From NCBI GenBank assembly GCA_017522785.1, contig JAFWYF010000015.1:62001-126000 (forward strand): a stretch of DNA of 64,000 bases. The letters run 5' to 3'. The DNA comes from Bacteroidaceae bacterium (GTDB lineage Bacteria > Bacteroidota > Bacteroidia > Bacteroidales > Bacteroidaceae). The position numbers and the translations under genes were made by a program. Positions 54,277 to 62,572 of the stretch are shown one piece after another. The notes beneath the pieces are model-generated. The model was not told the origin of the DNA and ran no database searches. It worked only from the letters and a program-made list of their open reading frames with translations. Numbering within the stretch: the stretch's first letter is position 1; the number at the start of each line of letters is the position of its first letter.

Positions 54277-55752
54277 TTATTTTTTTATAAGTTTTTTGTA
54301 TCTGTAATATGCTTCTTCCCACAACTGTATATCCTGAGGCATATAAAGAGTTGGAGGCTCAATCTTGCGTATAAGTTTGCGCATCTCCCAACGGTCTCCT
54401 GCCAAGCCGGCGGCACGTGCCTGTATCATGCAGTTGCCTATTGCTGTAGCTTCCGATGGCCCTGCTTCAACAGGCATTCCTATGGCATTAGCGGTAAACT
54501 GGTTCAGCAGTACATTCTTTGAGCCACCGCCTATGATGTGTAGCTGTTTTATTTCGTGAGGGGCTACTTTGCATAGTGCATCCAGTGTCTCTTTGTAACA
54601 TAAAGCAAGGCTCTCAAATATGCAACGTATGAATTGTGCATCGTTTTCGGGAACAGGCTGGCTACTCTCTTTGCAATAGTCGGCTATTGCTCTGGTCATG
54701 CTTTGTGGGTTTGTGAATTTTGCGTCATCGGGGTTTATTATGCTCCGGAATGGGGTTGCATCGTTTGCCATTGCTACGATATCGGTGTAACTATGTTTGC
54801 GTCCGGCTTTTTCCCACTCCTTACGGCATTGCTCCAACAGCCACATGCCTGTTATATTCCTTAGATAACAGGTTGTACCATCTATACCTCCTTCGTTAGT
54901 GAAGTTGTTCTCTAACGAATAGCTTTCTGTTATCGGTTGCTCAATTTCAATACCCATTAAACTCCATGTGCCACTGCTAAGATATGCAAACTCCTTGTTT
55001 TTGGCCGGAGTAGCGGCAATTGCCGATGCAGTGTCGTGTCCGGTTACGGAATAAACGGGAACTTTTCCTATTCCTGTTTCTTGCGCAATGCCATCGTTTA
55101 ATGTTCCTATAAGTGTTCCCGGCATGACAATGGGTAATAATATGTCGGGGTTAATATCAGCAACTTCCAATAGTCTCTTCTCAAATTGATGGCTCTTTGG
55201 ATTAACCATCTGCGAAGTAGATGCTTCGGTGTATTCGCATGCCATTTTGCCTGTAAGCATATATGCAAACAGGTCGGGCATAAAGAGAATATGTTTTGCG
55301 TTATTAAGTGCTGTGCTTCCCTCTGTTTTTGCGGCATACAGCTGGAACAGACTATTGAAATTCATTATTTGTATTCCTGTAGTGCTGTACAACTCTTCTC
55401 TAGGAACAATTTCAAAATATTTCTGAGGAATTCCTTCGGTGTAGGGGTCGCGATAGGCGCGCGGTAATCCCAAAATTGAACCATCTTGGGCAATATATCC
55501 AAAATCTACACCCCATGTATCTATGCCGATAGAGTGGGGTACAATACCTCTGTTTTTACATTCTATAAGAGCCTTTTTTAACTCTTCATATATACTATAA
55601 ATGTTCCAATAGAATTTACCATGCAATTCAATTATTGCATTTGGAAAACGGTGTATCTCCTCAATACTAAACTTTTGGTCGTTTAATGTACCTAGGACTG
55701 CACGTCCACTTGTCGCACCTAAATCGAATGCTAAGAATGTGTGTTCCTTCAT
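54277..55752 (-). CDS. rhaB: Rhamnulokinase
   Basis: 491 residues of the FGGY kinase family. It phosphorylates L-rhamnulose. The N-terminal phosphate loop AFDLGATSGRAVLG, IDTWGVDFGYI with catalytic Asp, YRDPYTEG, SVTGHDTASAIAATP, and the C-terminal IIGGGSKNVLLNQFTANAIG are typical of RhaB. With rhaD it forms a two-gene operon whose promoter is at 55776-55783. Confidence 0.94.
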   Translation of the reverse strand: MKEHTFLAFDLGATSGRAVLGTLNDQKFSIEEIHRFPNAIIELHGKFYWNIYSIYEELKKALIECKNRGIVPHSIGIDTWGVDFGYIAQDGSILGLPRAYRDPYTEGIPQKYFEIVPREELYSTTGIQIMNFNSLFQLYAAKTEGSTALNNAKHILFMPDLFAYMLTGKMACEYTEASTSQMVNPKSHQFEKRLLEVADINPDILLPIVMPGTLIGTLNDGIAQETGIGKVPVYSVTGHDTASAIAATPAKNKEFAYLSSGTWSLMGIEIEQPITESYSLENNFTNEGGIDGTTCYLRNITGMWLLEQCRKEWEKAGRKHSYTDIVAMANDATPFRSIINPDDAKFTNPQSMTRAIADYCKESSQPVPENDAQFIRCIFESLALCYKETLDALCKVAPHEIKQLHIIGGGSKNVLLNQFTANAIGMPVEAGPSEATAIGNCMIQARAAGLAGDRWEMRKLIRKIEPPTLYMPQDIQLWEEAYYRYKKLIKK

Positions 55753-55775
55753 TTCGTCTGTTTTGGCATTTACCG

Positions 55776-55783
55776 CAAAGATA
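55776..55783 (-). promoter_or_regulatory. -7 element of rhaBD
   Basis: TATCTTTG followed by C on the minus strand, 23 bases before the rhaB start; TTTC lies near the expected -33 position. Confidence 0.55.
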
Positions 55784-55845
55784 ATAAGTAGATTCTTAAA
55801 TGAAAGTAATAATTGTTTTAATTTTGTTCATGGACATTATTTATA

Positions 55846-55881
55846 CAAAAAAATCACTCATATTTTGAGATATGAGTGATT
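55846..55881 (-). terminator. Terminator of the DUF2147 gene
   Basis: 12-bp stem AATCACTCATAT/ATATGAGTGATT with a 6-base loop; on the minus strand it is followed by a T-run (the A-run at 55846-55851 of the plus strand). Confidence 0.88.
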
Positions 55882-55901
55882 CTATATTTATGTGGTTTAA
55901 C

Positions 55902-56357
55902 TTATTTAAGTTTTTGCCAGTATATTGTTGTTCCAATACCAAATATTGTTCCGCGTAATTTCAGTTTCTTGGGTTCAATAAATTCTGCACTGACATTTAC
56001 TCTGATACCTTTTGATGGGTCATATATCTTTGCGTCTCCCCACTCTTTATCTTCTTTAAGATATTTAAGACCTTTTACAATTACAACTTTGTCTATATCT
56101 ACATTGCGTAGCTTTTCGTCGGGGTTCTTAACATCTTTACGTTTGTTTCCATTCTTATCCAATGGCTTCTCTACCCAAAACATTTGTGCTGTGTATGTGC
56201 CATCAGCAGCCTTAGTTACTCGAACTTTACTTTTGCTACCACCTCTGTCGGTTAAGTATTCACCTACGATGTTGTCGCCATTGTCGTTCATGTTTTGCGC
56301 AAATGAGGGCATTGCAAATACAATAGCACAGAAAAGAGTTACAAATAATTGTTTCAT
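55902..56357 (-). CDS. DUF2147 family secreted protein
   Basis: 151 residues from the ATG at 56357, which gives a signal peptide (MKQLFVTLFCAIVFAMPSFA); the frame is open further upstream but without a plausible start. The mature part (IVGEYLTDRGGSKSKVRVTK, MFWVEKPLDKNGNKRKDVKN, GIRVNVSAEFIEPKKLKLRG) fits DUF2147, a periplasmic beta-barrel-like family of unknown function. It has a good promoter and its own terminator. Confidence 0.88.
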   Translation of the reverse strand: MKQLFVTLFCAIVFAMPSFAQNMNDNGDNIVGEYLTDRGGSKSKVRVTKAADGTYTAQMFWVEKPLDKNGNKRKDVKNPDEKLRNVDIDKVVIVKGLKYLKEDKEWGDAKIYDPSKGIRVNVSAEFIEPKKLKLRGTIFGIGTTIYWQKLK

Positions 56358-56386
56358 TTTTTTACTATTTATATGTAAATTATGCA

Positions 56387-56417
56387 CAAAAGTATCTCTT
56401 TTTTTGCTCATGGCAAT
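56387..56417 (-). promoter_or_regulatory. Promoter of the DUF2147 gene
   Basis: On the minus strand ATTG (-33, at 56414-56417), 19-base spacer, TACTTTTG (56387-56394), with a 29-base leader. Confidence 0.6.
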
Positions 56418-56514
56418 AAATTGAACAAATATTTTGCACAAATTAAGCCTGTTTGTGCAATTATGGATAATTATTTGTAAAAAGAGTATGGCTGCCTGCA
56501 TGATGTTTGTCTAT

Positions 56515-56560
56515 ATAAAAAAATGTAGTGATGCAATCGCATCACTACATTTTTTTATAT
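56515..56560 (-). terminator. Terminator of the DUF4488 genes
   Basis: A 21-bp perfect stem (56515-56535 with 56540-56560), loop AATC, with A-rich/T-rich outer ends that provide a T-run on either strand. Confidence 0.9.
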
Positions 56561-56575
56561 AAACTACTCTTTTTT

Positions 56576-57064
56576 CTATTTAAAATTGTTTACAAAAACA
56601 ACTCTTCTCCATACCTCTGAAACTGCAACACCTGTTTCGTTGTTTACAAAATCGACATGCAGATATTCCATGTTTTCATCCTCGAACTTGTATGTCATAA
56701 TTGATTTTGTTCCAATAAACTGTTTACGGTTGTGAATGTCTATCAATTCATTGTATGTGTTATCGTTTACAATCTCATATCTGCCACGCTGTGTTATGAT
56801 GGCTCGTACCTCCTGCATGGATGTTCCTTCTACTGGCTTCATGCTACCGGCACTAACAAAATAGGTGTTGTCGTTGTTAATTATTTTGTAGATAGGACGA
56901 TGTGTATATTTTACAACACCTTCTACTTCTGTTGCAATTGGTTGGCAATATTGCCACATTCCTACAAGAGGATGCTCTGCAACTTTCTCATTTTTACTTG
57001 TGCGTGAACTTGCGCAACCAATGCATATAAGGGCTGCCGCAAAAATGAACATTAACTTTTTCAT
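56576..57064 (-). CDS. DUF4488-like lipoprotein, copy 1
   Basis: 162 residues with a lipobox ending at C17 (ALICIGC). The body (LVGMWQYCQPIA, RPIYKIINNDNTYF, IITQRGRYEIVNDNTYNELI, VSEVWRRVV) matches the next gene upstream and the Bacteroidales family DUF4488, a lipocalin-like beta-barrel of unknown ligand. It lies 38 bases downstream of its paralogue and is probably co-transcribed with it. Confidence 0.8.
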   Translation of the reverse strand: MKKLMFIFAAALICIGCASSRTSKNEKVAEHPLVGMWQYCQPIATEVEGVVKYTHRPIYKIINNDNTYFVSAGSMKPVEGTSMQEVRAIITQRGRYEIVNDNTYNELIDIHNRKQFIGTKSIMTYKFEDENMEYLHVDFVNNETGVAVSEVWRRVVFVNNFK

Positions 57065-57102
57065 AGCAATTCCATTTTAATTAGATGAATACTATATGTT
57101 TT

Positions 57103-57624
57103 CTATTTACCTATTTTCGGGTCTACAACTATTCTGTTTTGCGAAGGTGTAACAACGCGGGTCCACGTTTCTGCAAACCATTTTTGCAAATTCTCATTGA
57201 AATATTCAATTCGTAGAAGGTCTTGTTTGTCGTACATGTATTTGTAGCGTAATTGGGATGCGCTAACTGTCATAGATTTGTCTATGTGTTCCGTTATAAA
57301 TTCATTATATATAGAATCATTCTCAATTTCGTATGTTCCTTTTTGTATTATAACAGTCGATTGTATTTGAGTGTATAATTTATTGGGAATATTGAGTTCT
57401 TCGGGTAGCTCTGTTGCTGTATATGCCATTGTTTGATAGGTGTTGTCGGCATTAATTATCTTGTATATTGGCTTGCGGTCAAGCACCTCTCTGCCATCGT
57501 CGAGTTTAATGGTGTTTGTGTATTGCCAAATTCCCACTAATGAGTGTTGTTTGTCGATAACTTGCGCTGATGCTGTTCCTAAACAGATTACAAATAAGAT
57601 TAAATATGATACTATTCTGTTCAT
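57103..57624 (-). CDS. DUF4488-like secreted protein, copy 2
   Basis: 173 residues from the ATG at 57624 (MNRIVSYLILFVICLGTASA), with a normal signal peptide rather than a lipobox. It shares LVGIWQY, KPIYKIINADNTYQ, IIQKGTYEIENDSIYNEFI and ETWTRVV with its downstream neighbour, so the two arose by tandem duplication. One copy is predicted to be lipid-anchored and the other free in the periplasm. Function unknown. Confidence 0.8.
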   Translation of the reverse strand: MNRIVSYLILFVICLGTASAQVIDKQHSLVGIWQYTNTIKLDDGREVLDRKPIYKIINADNTYQTMAYTATELPEELNIPNKLYTQIQSTVIIQKGTYEIENDSIYNEFITEHIDKSMTVSASQLRYKYMYDKQDLLRIEYFNENLQKWFAETWTRVVTPSQNRIVVDPKIGK

Positions 57625-57798
57625 TGTTCTGACGGTTTTATTAATCTTTCGCAATATACAATTTGTTTTTAAGAATTGCTTAGTTTTCTACTAAAAAATA
57701 TTTGTTAGAATTAATTTTTATCTGCTTTATATACTATTTCCTACGCCTTTTATCAATTTTTGTTGTTATATTGCTATAGTTGCGCGCATTAAATTTTG

Positions 57799-57806
57799 TA
57801 TCTTCG
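57799..57806 (+). promoter_or_regulatory. -7 element of the DUF454 gene
   Basis: TATCTTCG followed by C, 20 bases before the ATG. Confidence 0.5.
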
Positions 57807-57826
57807 CGCTTGAATTCAGAAAGGTA

Positions 57827-58189
57827 ATGAGAGTTATATATATACTGTTTGGAACTATTTCATTGATGTTGGGAATTATAGGTATTTTTTTACCAATATT
57901 GCCTACAACTCCTTTTTTGCTACTCTCTGCCGCGTTATACTTTCGTGGCTCAACACGTTTATATGATTGGTTGTTAGGACATCCTCATCTGGGGCCTTAT
58001 ATAAAAAATTTCAGAGAGCACAGAGCCATTCCTTTGCGTGTGAAAATTCTATCGGTGAGCATGGTTTGGATTACTCTGCTTAACTGTGCGATATTTGTTG
58101 CCGAGGAGTGGTGGTTACGACTCTTTTTTGTGTTGTTGGCTGTTGCAATAACTGTACATATATTGCATTACAAGACACTAAAGAAGTAG
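57827..58189 (+). CDS. DUF454 (YbaN-like) inner-membrane protein
   Basis: 120 residues with membrane helices at about 4-40 and 75-113. The conserved segment LGIIGIFLPILPTTPFLLLSAALYFRGS followed by HPHLGPYIKNFREHRAIP identifies DUF454; it is described here in pieces of positions 15-42 and 52-69. The role is unknown. It is convergent with the acetyltransferase gene. Confidence 0.92.
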   Translation: MRVIYILFGTISLMLGIIGIFLPILPTTPFLLLSAALYFRGSTRLYDWLLGHPHLGPYIKNFREHRAIPLRVKILSVSMVWITLLNCAIFVAEEWWLRLFFVLLAVAITVHILHYKTLKK

Positions 58190-58213
58190 TGTTATATGTT
58201 TTGACGTAATAAT

Positions 58214-58780
58214 TTACTCTTCAGTTATATTGCGTATTACATGGCAAGGGTTACCAACTGCCACAACATTCGATGGAATATCTTTTGTTACAACACTTCC
58301 GGCGCCAATTACACAATTGTCCCCTATTGTAACACCGGGTAATACGCACACTTGTGCTCCAATCCATACATTATTTCCAATTGTAATGGGTTTTGCATAT
58401 TCAAGTCCTTTGTTGCGCAATGTGGCGCCTATGGGGTGTCCTGCAGTGTAAAATCCACATCCCGGGGCAACAAAAACATTGTCGCCGAATGTAACTTTTG
58501 CACCATCGAGAATTACACAGTTTACATTCATATAGAAATTTTCTCCTATCTCAATGTTGTAACCGTAGTCGCAAAAAAAGATAGGCTCTATACAGAAATT
58601 CTCTTTTGTCTTGCCAAACAGCTTGCGTATAATTGCTTTTCGCTTCTCCTGTTCTGTTGGTAGTGTGTTATTGTACTCATGACATAGCATTTTACACTCG
58701 TCGCGCTCTGCTATCAACTGAGGGTCGTAGTTTGCATCATATAGTTCGCCTTTTGCGGCTTTCTCCTTTTCTGTAGTCAT
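58214..58780 (-). CDS. Maltose/galactoside O-acetyltransferase-like protein
   Basis: 188 residues, full length for the family. N-terminal AAKGELYDANYDPQLIAERD is the Maa/LacA start, followed by a left-handed beta-helix of hexapeptide repeats (FGDNVFVAPGCGFYTAGHPI with the catalytic His, IGNNVWIGAQVCVLPGVTIG, IGAGSVVTKDIPSNVVAVGN). It acetylates a sugar hydroxyl from acetyl-CoA; the acceptor is unknown. It starts 9 bases after the LuxR-type gene and seems to be the last gene of the feoAB operon. Confidence 0.92.
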   Translation of the reverse strand: MTTEKEKAAKGELYDANYDPQLIAERDECKMLCHEYNNTLPTEQEKRKAIIRKLFGKTKENFCIEPIFFCDYGYNIEIGENFYMNVNCVILDGAKVTFGDNVFVAPGCGFYTAGHPIGATLRNKGLEYAKPITIGNNVWIGAQVCVLPGVTIGDNCVIGAGSVVTKDIPSNVVAVGNPCHVIRNITEE

Positions 58781-58789
58781 GACTTTCTA

Positions 58790-59389
58790 TCAATTAAAAT
58801 CGGACATATCTACCAACTTGTTCATTATGGCATAAACAGTGAGGCCCGGAATACTGTTAATGCCCAATTTACGTGATATATTACGTCGATGCGATATTAC
58901 AGTGTATATAGATATGTTAAACTCGTCGGCAATCTCTTTGTTGGTCTTTCCTTTTGCCACTGCAACAAGAATATCACGCTCACGGGTCGATAACTCGTTT
59001 AGCTCATTCTTTGGGTTCTGTTGCATCTCCTCGACTGCACTATGCAGTTTTTGTATTATTCTCGCAGTGTTGTCATAAATGTTTATGCAACCGTCATACT
59101 GCCGCATAACGTTCTCTTCATAGCCTGCATTTGTTAATGCAACAATGGAAATGTTCTCTCCGTTGGAACAAAAGTATGAACGTATATCGAAACGTTCGTT
59201 GTAGTTTATCACTGTAGGGTTTATAACTATTATGTCGGGTTTCGACTGCATAGTGTTGTAGTATCCCGGGGTTGAAATAGTATTCATTATCTCAAACCCA
59301 TGGCTCTTGCCAACAATCTCTTTGAAACCGGTGGCGATAATCTCCGACGGCTCAATAAGCAATATCTTTAGTTTTTCTTGCCTATTCAT
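58790..59389 (-). CDS. LuxR/NarL-type regulator with a non-phosphorylatable receiver
   Basis: 199 residues. Residues about 7-120 have the size and strand pattern of a receiver (ILLIEPSEIIATGF, PDIIVINPTV, ISIVALTNAG), but the acidic pair is E13-P14 and the phospho-acceptor position is N57, so normal phosphorylation is not possible. The C-terminal HTH is intact: LSTRERDILVAVAKGKTNKE, then IADEFNISIYTVISHRRNIS and RKLGINS. It overlaps the RIC-like gene by 8 bases, which implies joint expression. I infer it responds to something other than a histidine kinase. Confidence 0.87.
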   Translation of the reverse strand: MNRQEKLKILLIEPSEIIATGFKEIVGKSHGFEIMNTISTPGYYNTMQSKPDIIVINPTVINYNERFDIRSYFCSNGENISIVALTNAGYEENVMRQYDGCINIYDNTARIIQKLHSAVEEMQQNPKNELNELSTRERDILVAVAKGKTNKEIADEFNISIYTVISHRRNISRKLGINSIPGLTVYAIMNKLVDMSDFN

Positions 59390-60086
59390 AGTCCTTCTCT
59401 AATTTTTCTACAAGTGGAACAAGTAGTTTGTTTTCTATCAGTGAGTGTTTGCGTAAATCGTTCTCTACTGCATAGATATCTTTTAATATTTCGAAACGTA
59501 TGTTCGATGAATACTCTTCGGGAATATACTTAATAATTATATTTTTAAGGTCATTTAGTTTTTCTCCAATATTGCTATGATTCTTTTCGAACTTTACAAT
59601 ACTGAATTTATTATCGGAAAAACCATCCCTCTCTAAAAGGGTGTCTATGTATGGAAATACTGTGTTTTCTTCGAACATGAAATGGTTGGTTACTTCGTTG
59701 TCGTAGTCGTCATAGAATTTATCTATCAGATGACGGTTTACATCGTCGAGCTCCTTTACCAATATATGTATCTTATTGTGAATTTCCGGAAAACATATCT
59801 CCTTATAATATTTATGCGACCTGCGTAGGTATCCTGTAATATCTGCTATGTCGCTCTTATGCAATAACTCAATCTGGGGTACGTAGTCGTGAAATGAATA
59901 TATATTGCATATTATAAGGAACAGGTCTGTCGATATTTCGTAACGTGAACAAATCTCGCTCACACTTGCTTCGCCAAAGCCCAATTTTATATTCAGACGA
60001 TGTAGTATCGACAACAGATTGTTATCGGTTGCTATAAGGTCTGCAAGTTTCATTCTCTTAGAGTATAATGTTTCGTTGTTGCTCAT
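59382..60086 (-). CDS. RIC/ScdA-like hemerythrin-domain protein
   Basis: 234 residues. Residues about 12-60 resemble the small N-terminal domain of ScdA/RIC proteins but without its CC pair. Residues about 85-230 form a hemerythrin-like four-helix bundle: HKYYKEICFPEIHNKI, HFMFEENTVFPYI (HxxxE), FEKNHSNIGEKL and LRKHSLIENKLLVPLV (HxxxE), enough ligands for a di-iron site. RIC proteins repair iron centres after nitric oxide or oxidative damage. It lies 36 bases after feoAB and overlaps the LuxR-type gene. Confidence 0.85.
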   Translation of the reverse strand: MSNNETLYSKRMKLADLIATDNNLLSILHRLNIKLGFGEASVSEICSRYEISTDLFLIICNIYSFHDYVPQIELLHKSDIADITGYLRRSHKYYKEICFPEIHNKIHILVKELDDVNRHLIDKFYDDYDNEVTNHFMFEENTVFPYIDTLLERDGFSDNKFSIVKFEKNHSNIGEKLNDLKNIIIKYIPEEYSSNIRFEILKDIYAVENDLRKHSLIENKLLVPLVEKLEKDYE

Positions 60087-60122
60087 TATGTTTTTAGTTT
60101 TTAGTTATTATTCATTAGTTGT

Positions 60123-62513
60123 TTAAAATAGTCCTCCAATAATGTATACGATATATCCGGCTAACCATGCTACGGCTGTATTGTATATAACAGAGAATAC
60201 AGCCCATCGTTTACTGCCTGTTTCTTCGGCTATTGCCGCTATCGTGGCTATGCATGGGAAAAATAGTAATATAAATACCAAGAATGCCGCTGCTGAACGT
60301 GGCGTAAAATCGCGTGATGCAATAATCGCATCGGGCAATCCTTCTTCGCCTTCGCTACTATACAGCACTCCAAGCGTACTTACAACTAACTCTTTTGCCG
60401 GTATGCTTGTTATTATTCCAATAGTTGCACGCCAATTCAATCCCATTGGTTGCATAACAGGCGCTATTGCCTTGCCTATCATTCCTATGTATGAGTGTTC
60501 ATAATTATCATCTACACTCATTTCTGTAGTAACCTCATTATCCAAAGCGTTTGATTCGGGACGAGGATAATAACTTAGGAACCATATAATTATTGTTGCG
60601 GCCAATATCACTGTTCCAATCTTACGCAGGTATTGTTCACACTTCTCCCACATGTGGCGTAGTGTTGCACTAAGTGTAGGCATACGGTAGGGTGGAAGCT
60701 CCATAACAAACGGTGTCTCATCCGATTGAAAACGTGTTTTGCGTAGCAAACGTGCTGTTATAGCTGCTACAAAAATTCCAAGTGTATATAAACCAATAAG
60801 CACTATTGGCGCATGTGATGGAAAGAATGTTCCTGCAAAGAGTATCAACACCGGCAGACGTGCACTACACGACATGAATGGTGTGATGAGTATTGTGATA
60901 ATTCTGCTACTACGGCTCTCTATGGTGCGTGTTGCCATTATCGCCGGTACATTACAGCCAAATCCCATTAGCATTGGTATGAACGATTTGCCATGTAATC
61001 CCATTTTATGCATTATACGGTCCATGATAAATGCTGCGCGCGACATGTACCCCGAATCCTCCATAAGAGATATGAACAGATATAAAATAAGAATCTGTGG
61101 AAGGAATACAGCAACACTACCCACACCATTGATTATTCCATTTACAAGCAGGTCTTGTACTGCTCCTTTGGGCATTACATCGGTTATCCAATCGCCCAAA
61201 AAACCAAATGCGGCATCAATCCAATCTTGTGGGTATGCACCCAACTGAAAAACTGCTGTGAACATTAGCCACATGAGCAACATAAACAGAGGAAATCCCA
61301 ACCATTTGTTTGCCACAAGACGGTCAATGCGACGTGTTTGTCGTTGGGTGTCTCTGTTCCCGGCTGTATATGTCTCTTGTAATGCTCCATTAATAAAACC
61401 ATATTTTGCATCACTTATAGCTGTTTCAACATCAACTCCTTGTTGATGTTGAACATTCTTTGCGGCTTTTTCTGCCTTAGTCTGCCATTGCTCAATGTTC
61501 TTGCAATATTGCAACAGGTTTAGCGCCTCTTTGTCCTGTTCCAACAATTTTAGAGCCCAATAGCGTACCGGAAATTGCTGTGGCAAATCGTCGGCGGAGT
61601 GTAATTCCTGCGACAGTGGTGCCAATTCGGTCTCTATAATGTTTCCATAGTTGATGTGTATGTGTCTTATGGTTTTATCACGTCCTTCGAATAGGTCTAT
61701 AACTGTGTCCAATAATTTATCCAGTCCTTCTCCAACCTTTGCTATTGTTGGAATCATTGGTATACCCATCATGGCACCAAGATGTTCGTAATTTAGTTTT
61801 GCTCCACTTGCAACCAATTCGTCGTACATGTTCAATGCAACAACTGTTCGTTGGTTCATGTCGATGAGCTCTGTGGTAAGATATAAATTACGCTCAAGGT
61901 TCGATGCTACAACTGCATTTATAATAATGTCGGGTATATTCTCGAAGAGATGACTTCGTACAAAACGTTCTTCGGGAGAATATGCCGAAATGGAGTAGGT
62001 TCCCGGAAGGTCGGTCAAATTAATTCTATAACCCTTGTAATTGAGACTGCCTGTTTTTGCGTCTACTGTTACACCGCTGTAATTTCCTACATGCTCACTA
62101 CTGCCCGACAAAGCATTGAAAAGCGATGTCTTGCCACTGTTGGGGTTTCCTATAAGTGCAACATTAATAATGTTGTTACGTTTCGCTTTTATAGGACGAT
62201 AGGCACAATTTTGTCCTATACCATTACAACTATCACACACCGATGAACATCCAAAAGAGTTTATAGGGGTAAGTTCTTTCTTTGCCTCCTCTTCGGGAAG
62301 AACCTCTATCATGGATGCTTCGTTTCGTCGTAGTGATACATCGTACCCCATTACATGATATTTAACGGGGTCGTGCATGGGGGAGTCAAGCACCGACTTT
62401 ACTTTCTCGCCGCGTATGAACCCCATTTCCATTATGCGTTTACGAAAACCACCATGCCCCGACAGACGGACAATTACGGCGGTTTCGCCATTCTTTAATT
62501 CCGATAATTTCAT
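60123..62513 (-). CDS. feoB: Fused FeoA-FeoB ferrous iron transporter
   Basis: 796 residues. Residues 1-72 are a FeoA (SH3-like) domain. A linker carries C89, C93, C96 and C103. The G domain starts at 118: P-loop GNPNSGKTS (122-130), NYSGVTVD (switch I), DLPGTYS (G3), NMYDE (G4). The membrane part begins near 400 with the Feo gates FIPMLMGFGCNVPAIMATR and SIPAKELVVSTLGVLYS. It imports Fe(II) across the inner membrane. It is the first gene of a four-gene operon (feoAB, RIC-like, LuxR-type, acetyltransferase) with a good promoter. Confidence 0.96.
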   Translation of the reverse strand: MKLSELKNGETAVIVRLSGHGGFRKRIMEMGFIRGEKVKSVLDSPMHDPVKYHVMGYDVSLRRNEASMIEVLPEEEAKKELTPINSFGCSSVCDSCNGIGQNCAYRPIKAKRNNIINVALIGNPNSGKTSLFNALSGSSEHVGNYSGVTVDAKTGSLNYKGYRINLTDLPGTYSISAYSPEERFVRSHLFENIPDIIINAVVASNLERNLYLTTELIDMNQRTVVALNMYDELVASGAKLNYEHLGAMMGIPMIPTIAKVGEGLDKLLDTVIDLFEGRDKTIRHIHINYGNIIETELAPLSQELHSADDLPQQFPVRYWALKLLEQDKEALNLLQYCKNIEQWQTKAEKAAKNVQHQQGVDVETAISDAKYGFINGALQETYTAGNRDTQRQTRRIDRLVANKWLGFPLFMLLMWLMFTAVFQLGAYPQDWIDAAFGFLGDWITDVMPKGAVQDLLVNGIINGVGSVAVFLPQILILYLFISLMEDSGYMSRAAFIMDRIMHKMGLHGKSFIPMLMGFGCNVPAIMATRTIESRSSRIITILITPFMSCSARLPVLILFAGTFFPSHAPIVLIGLYTLGIFVAAITARLLRKTRFQSDETPFVMELPPYRMPTLSATLRHMWEKCEQYLRKIGTVILAATIIIWFLSYYPRPESNALDNEVTTEMSVDDNYEHSYIGMIGKAIAPVMQPMGLNWRATIGIITSIPAKELVVSTLGVLYSSEGEEGLPDAIIASRDFTPRSAAAFLVFILLFFPCIATIAAIAEETGSKRWAVFSVIYNTAVAWLAGYIVYIIGGLF

Positions 62514-62572
62514 TTTGCATTACAATTATAATCAGCATGTTCTTTTTCTCAAAGAAAACAGTAATGCTAATT

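Noticed and set aside
53442-54522. Plus-strand frames of 60-144 codons over rhaD and the rhaB end
   Set aside because: Antisense to strongly conserved aldolase and kinase motifs.
60739-61248. 169-codon plus-strand open frame
   Set aside because: Antisense to the conserved membrane domain of feoB; composition is that of a shadow frame.
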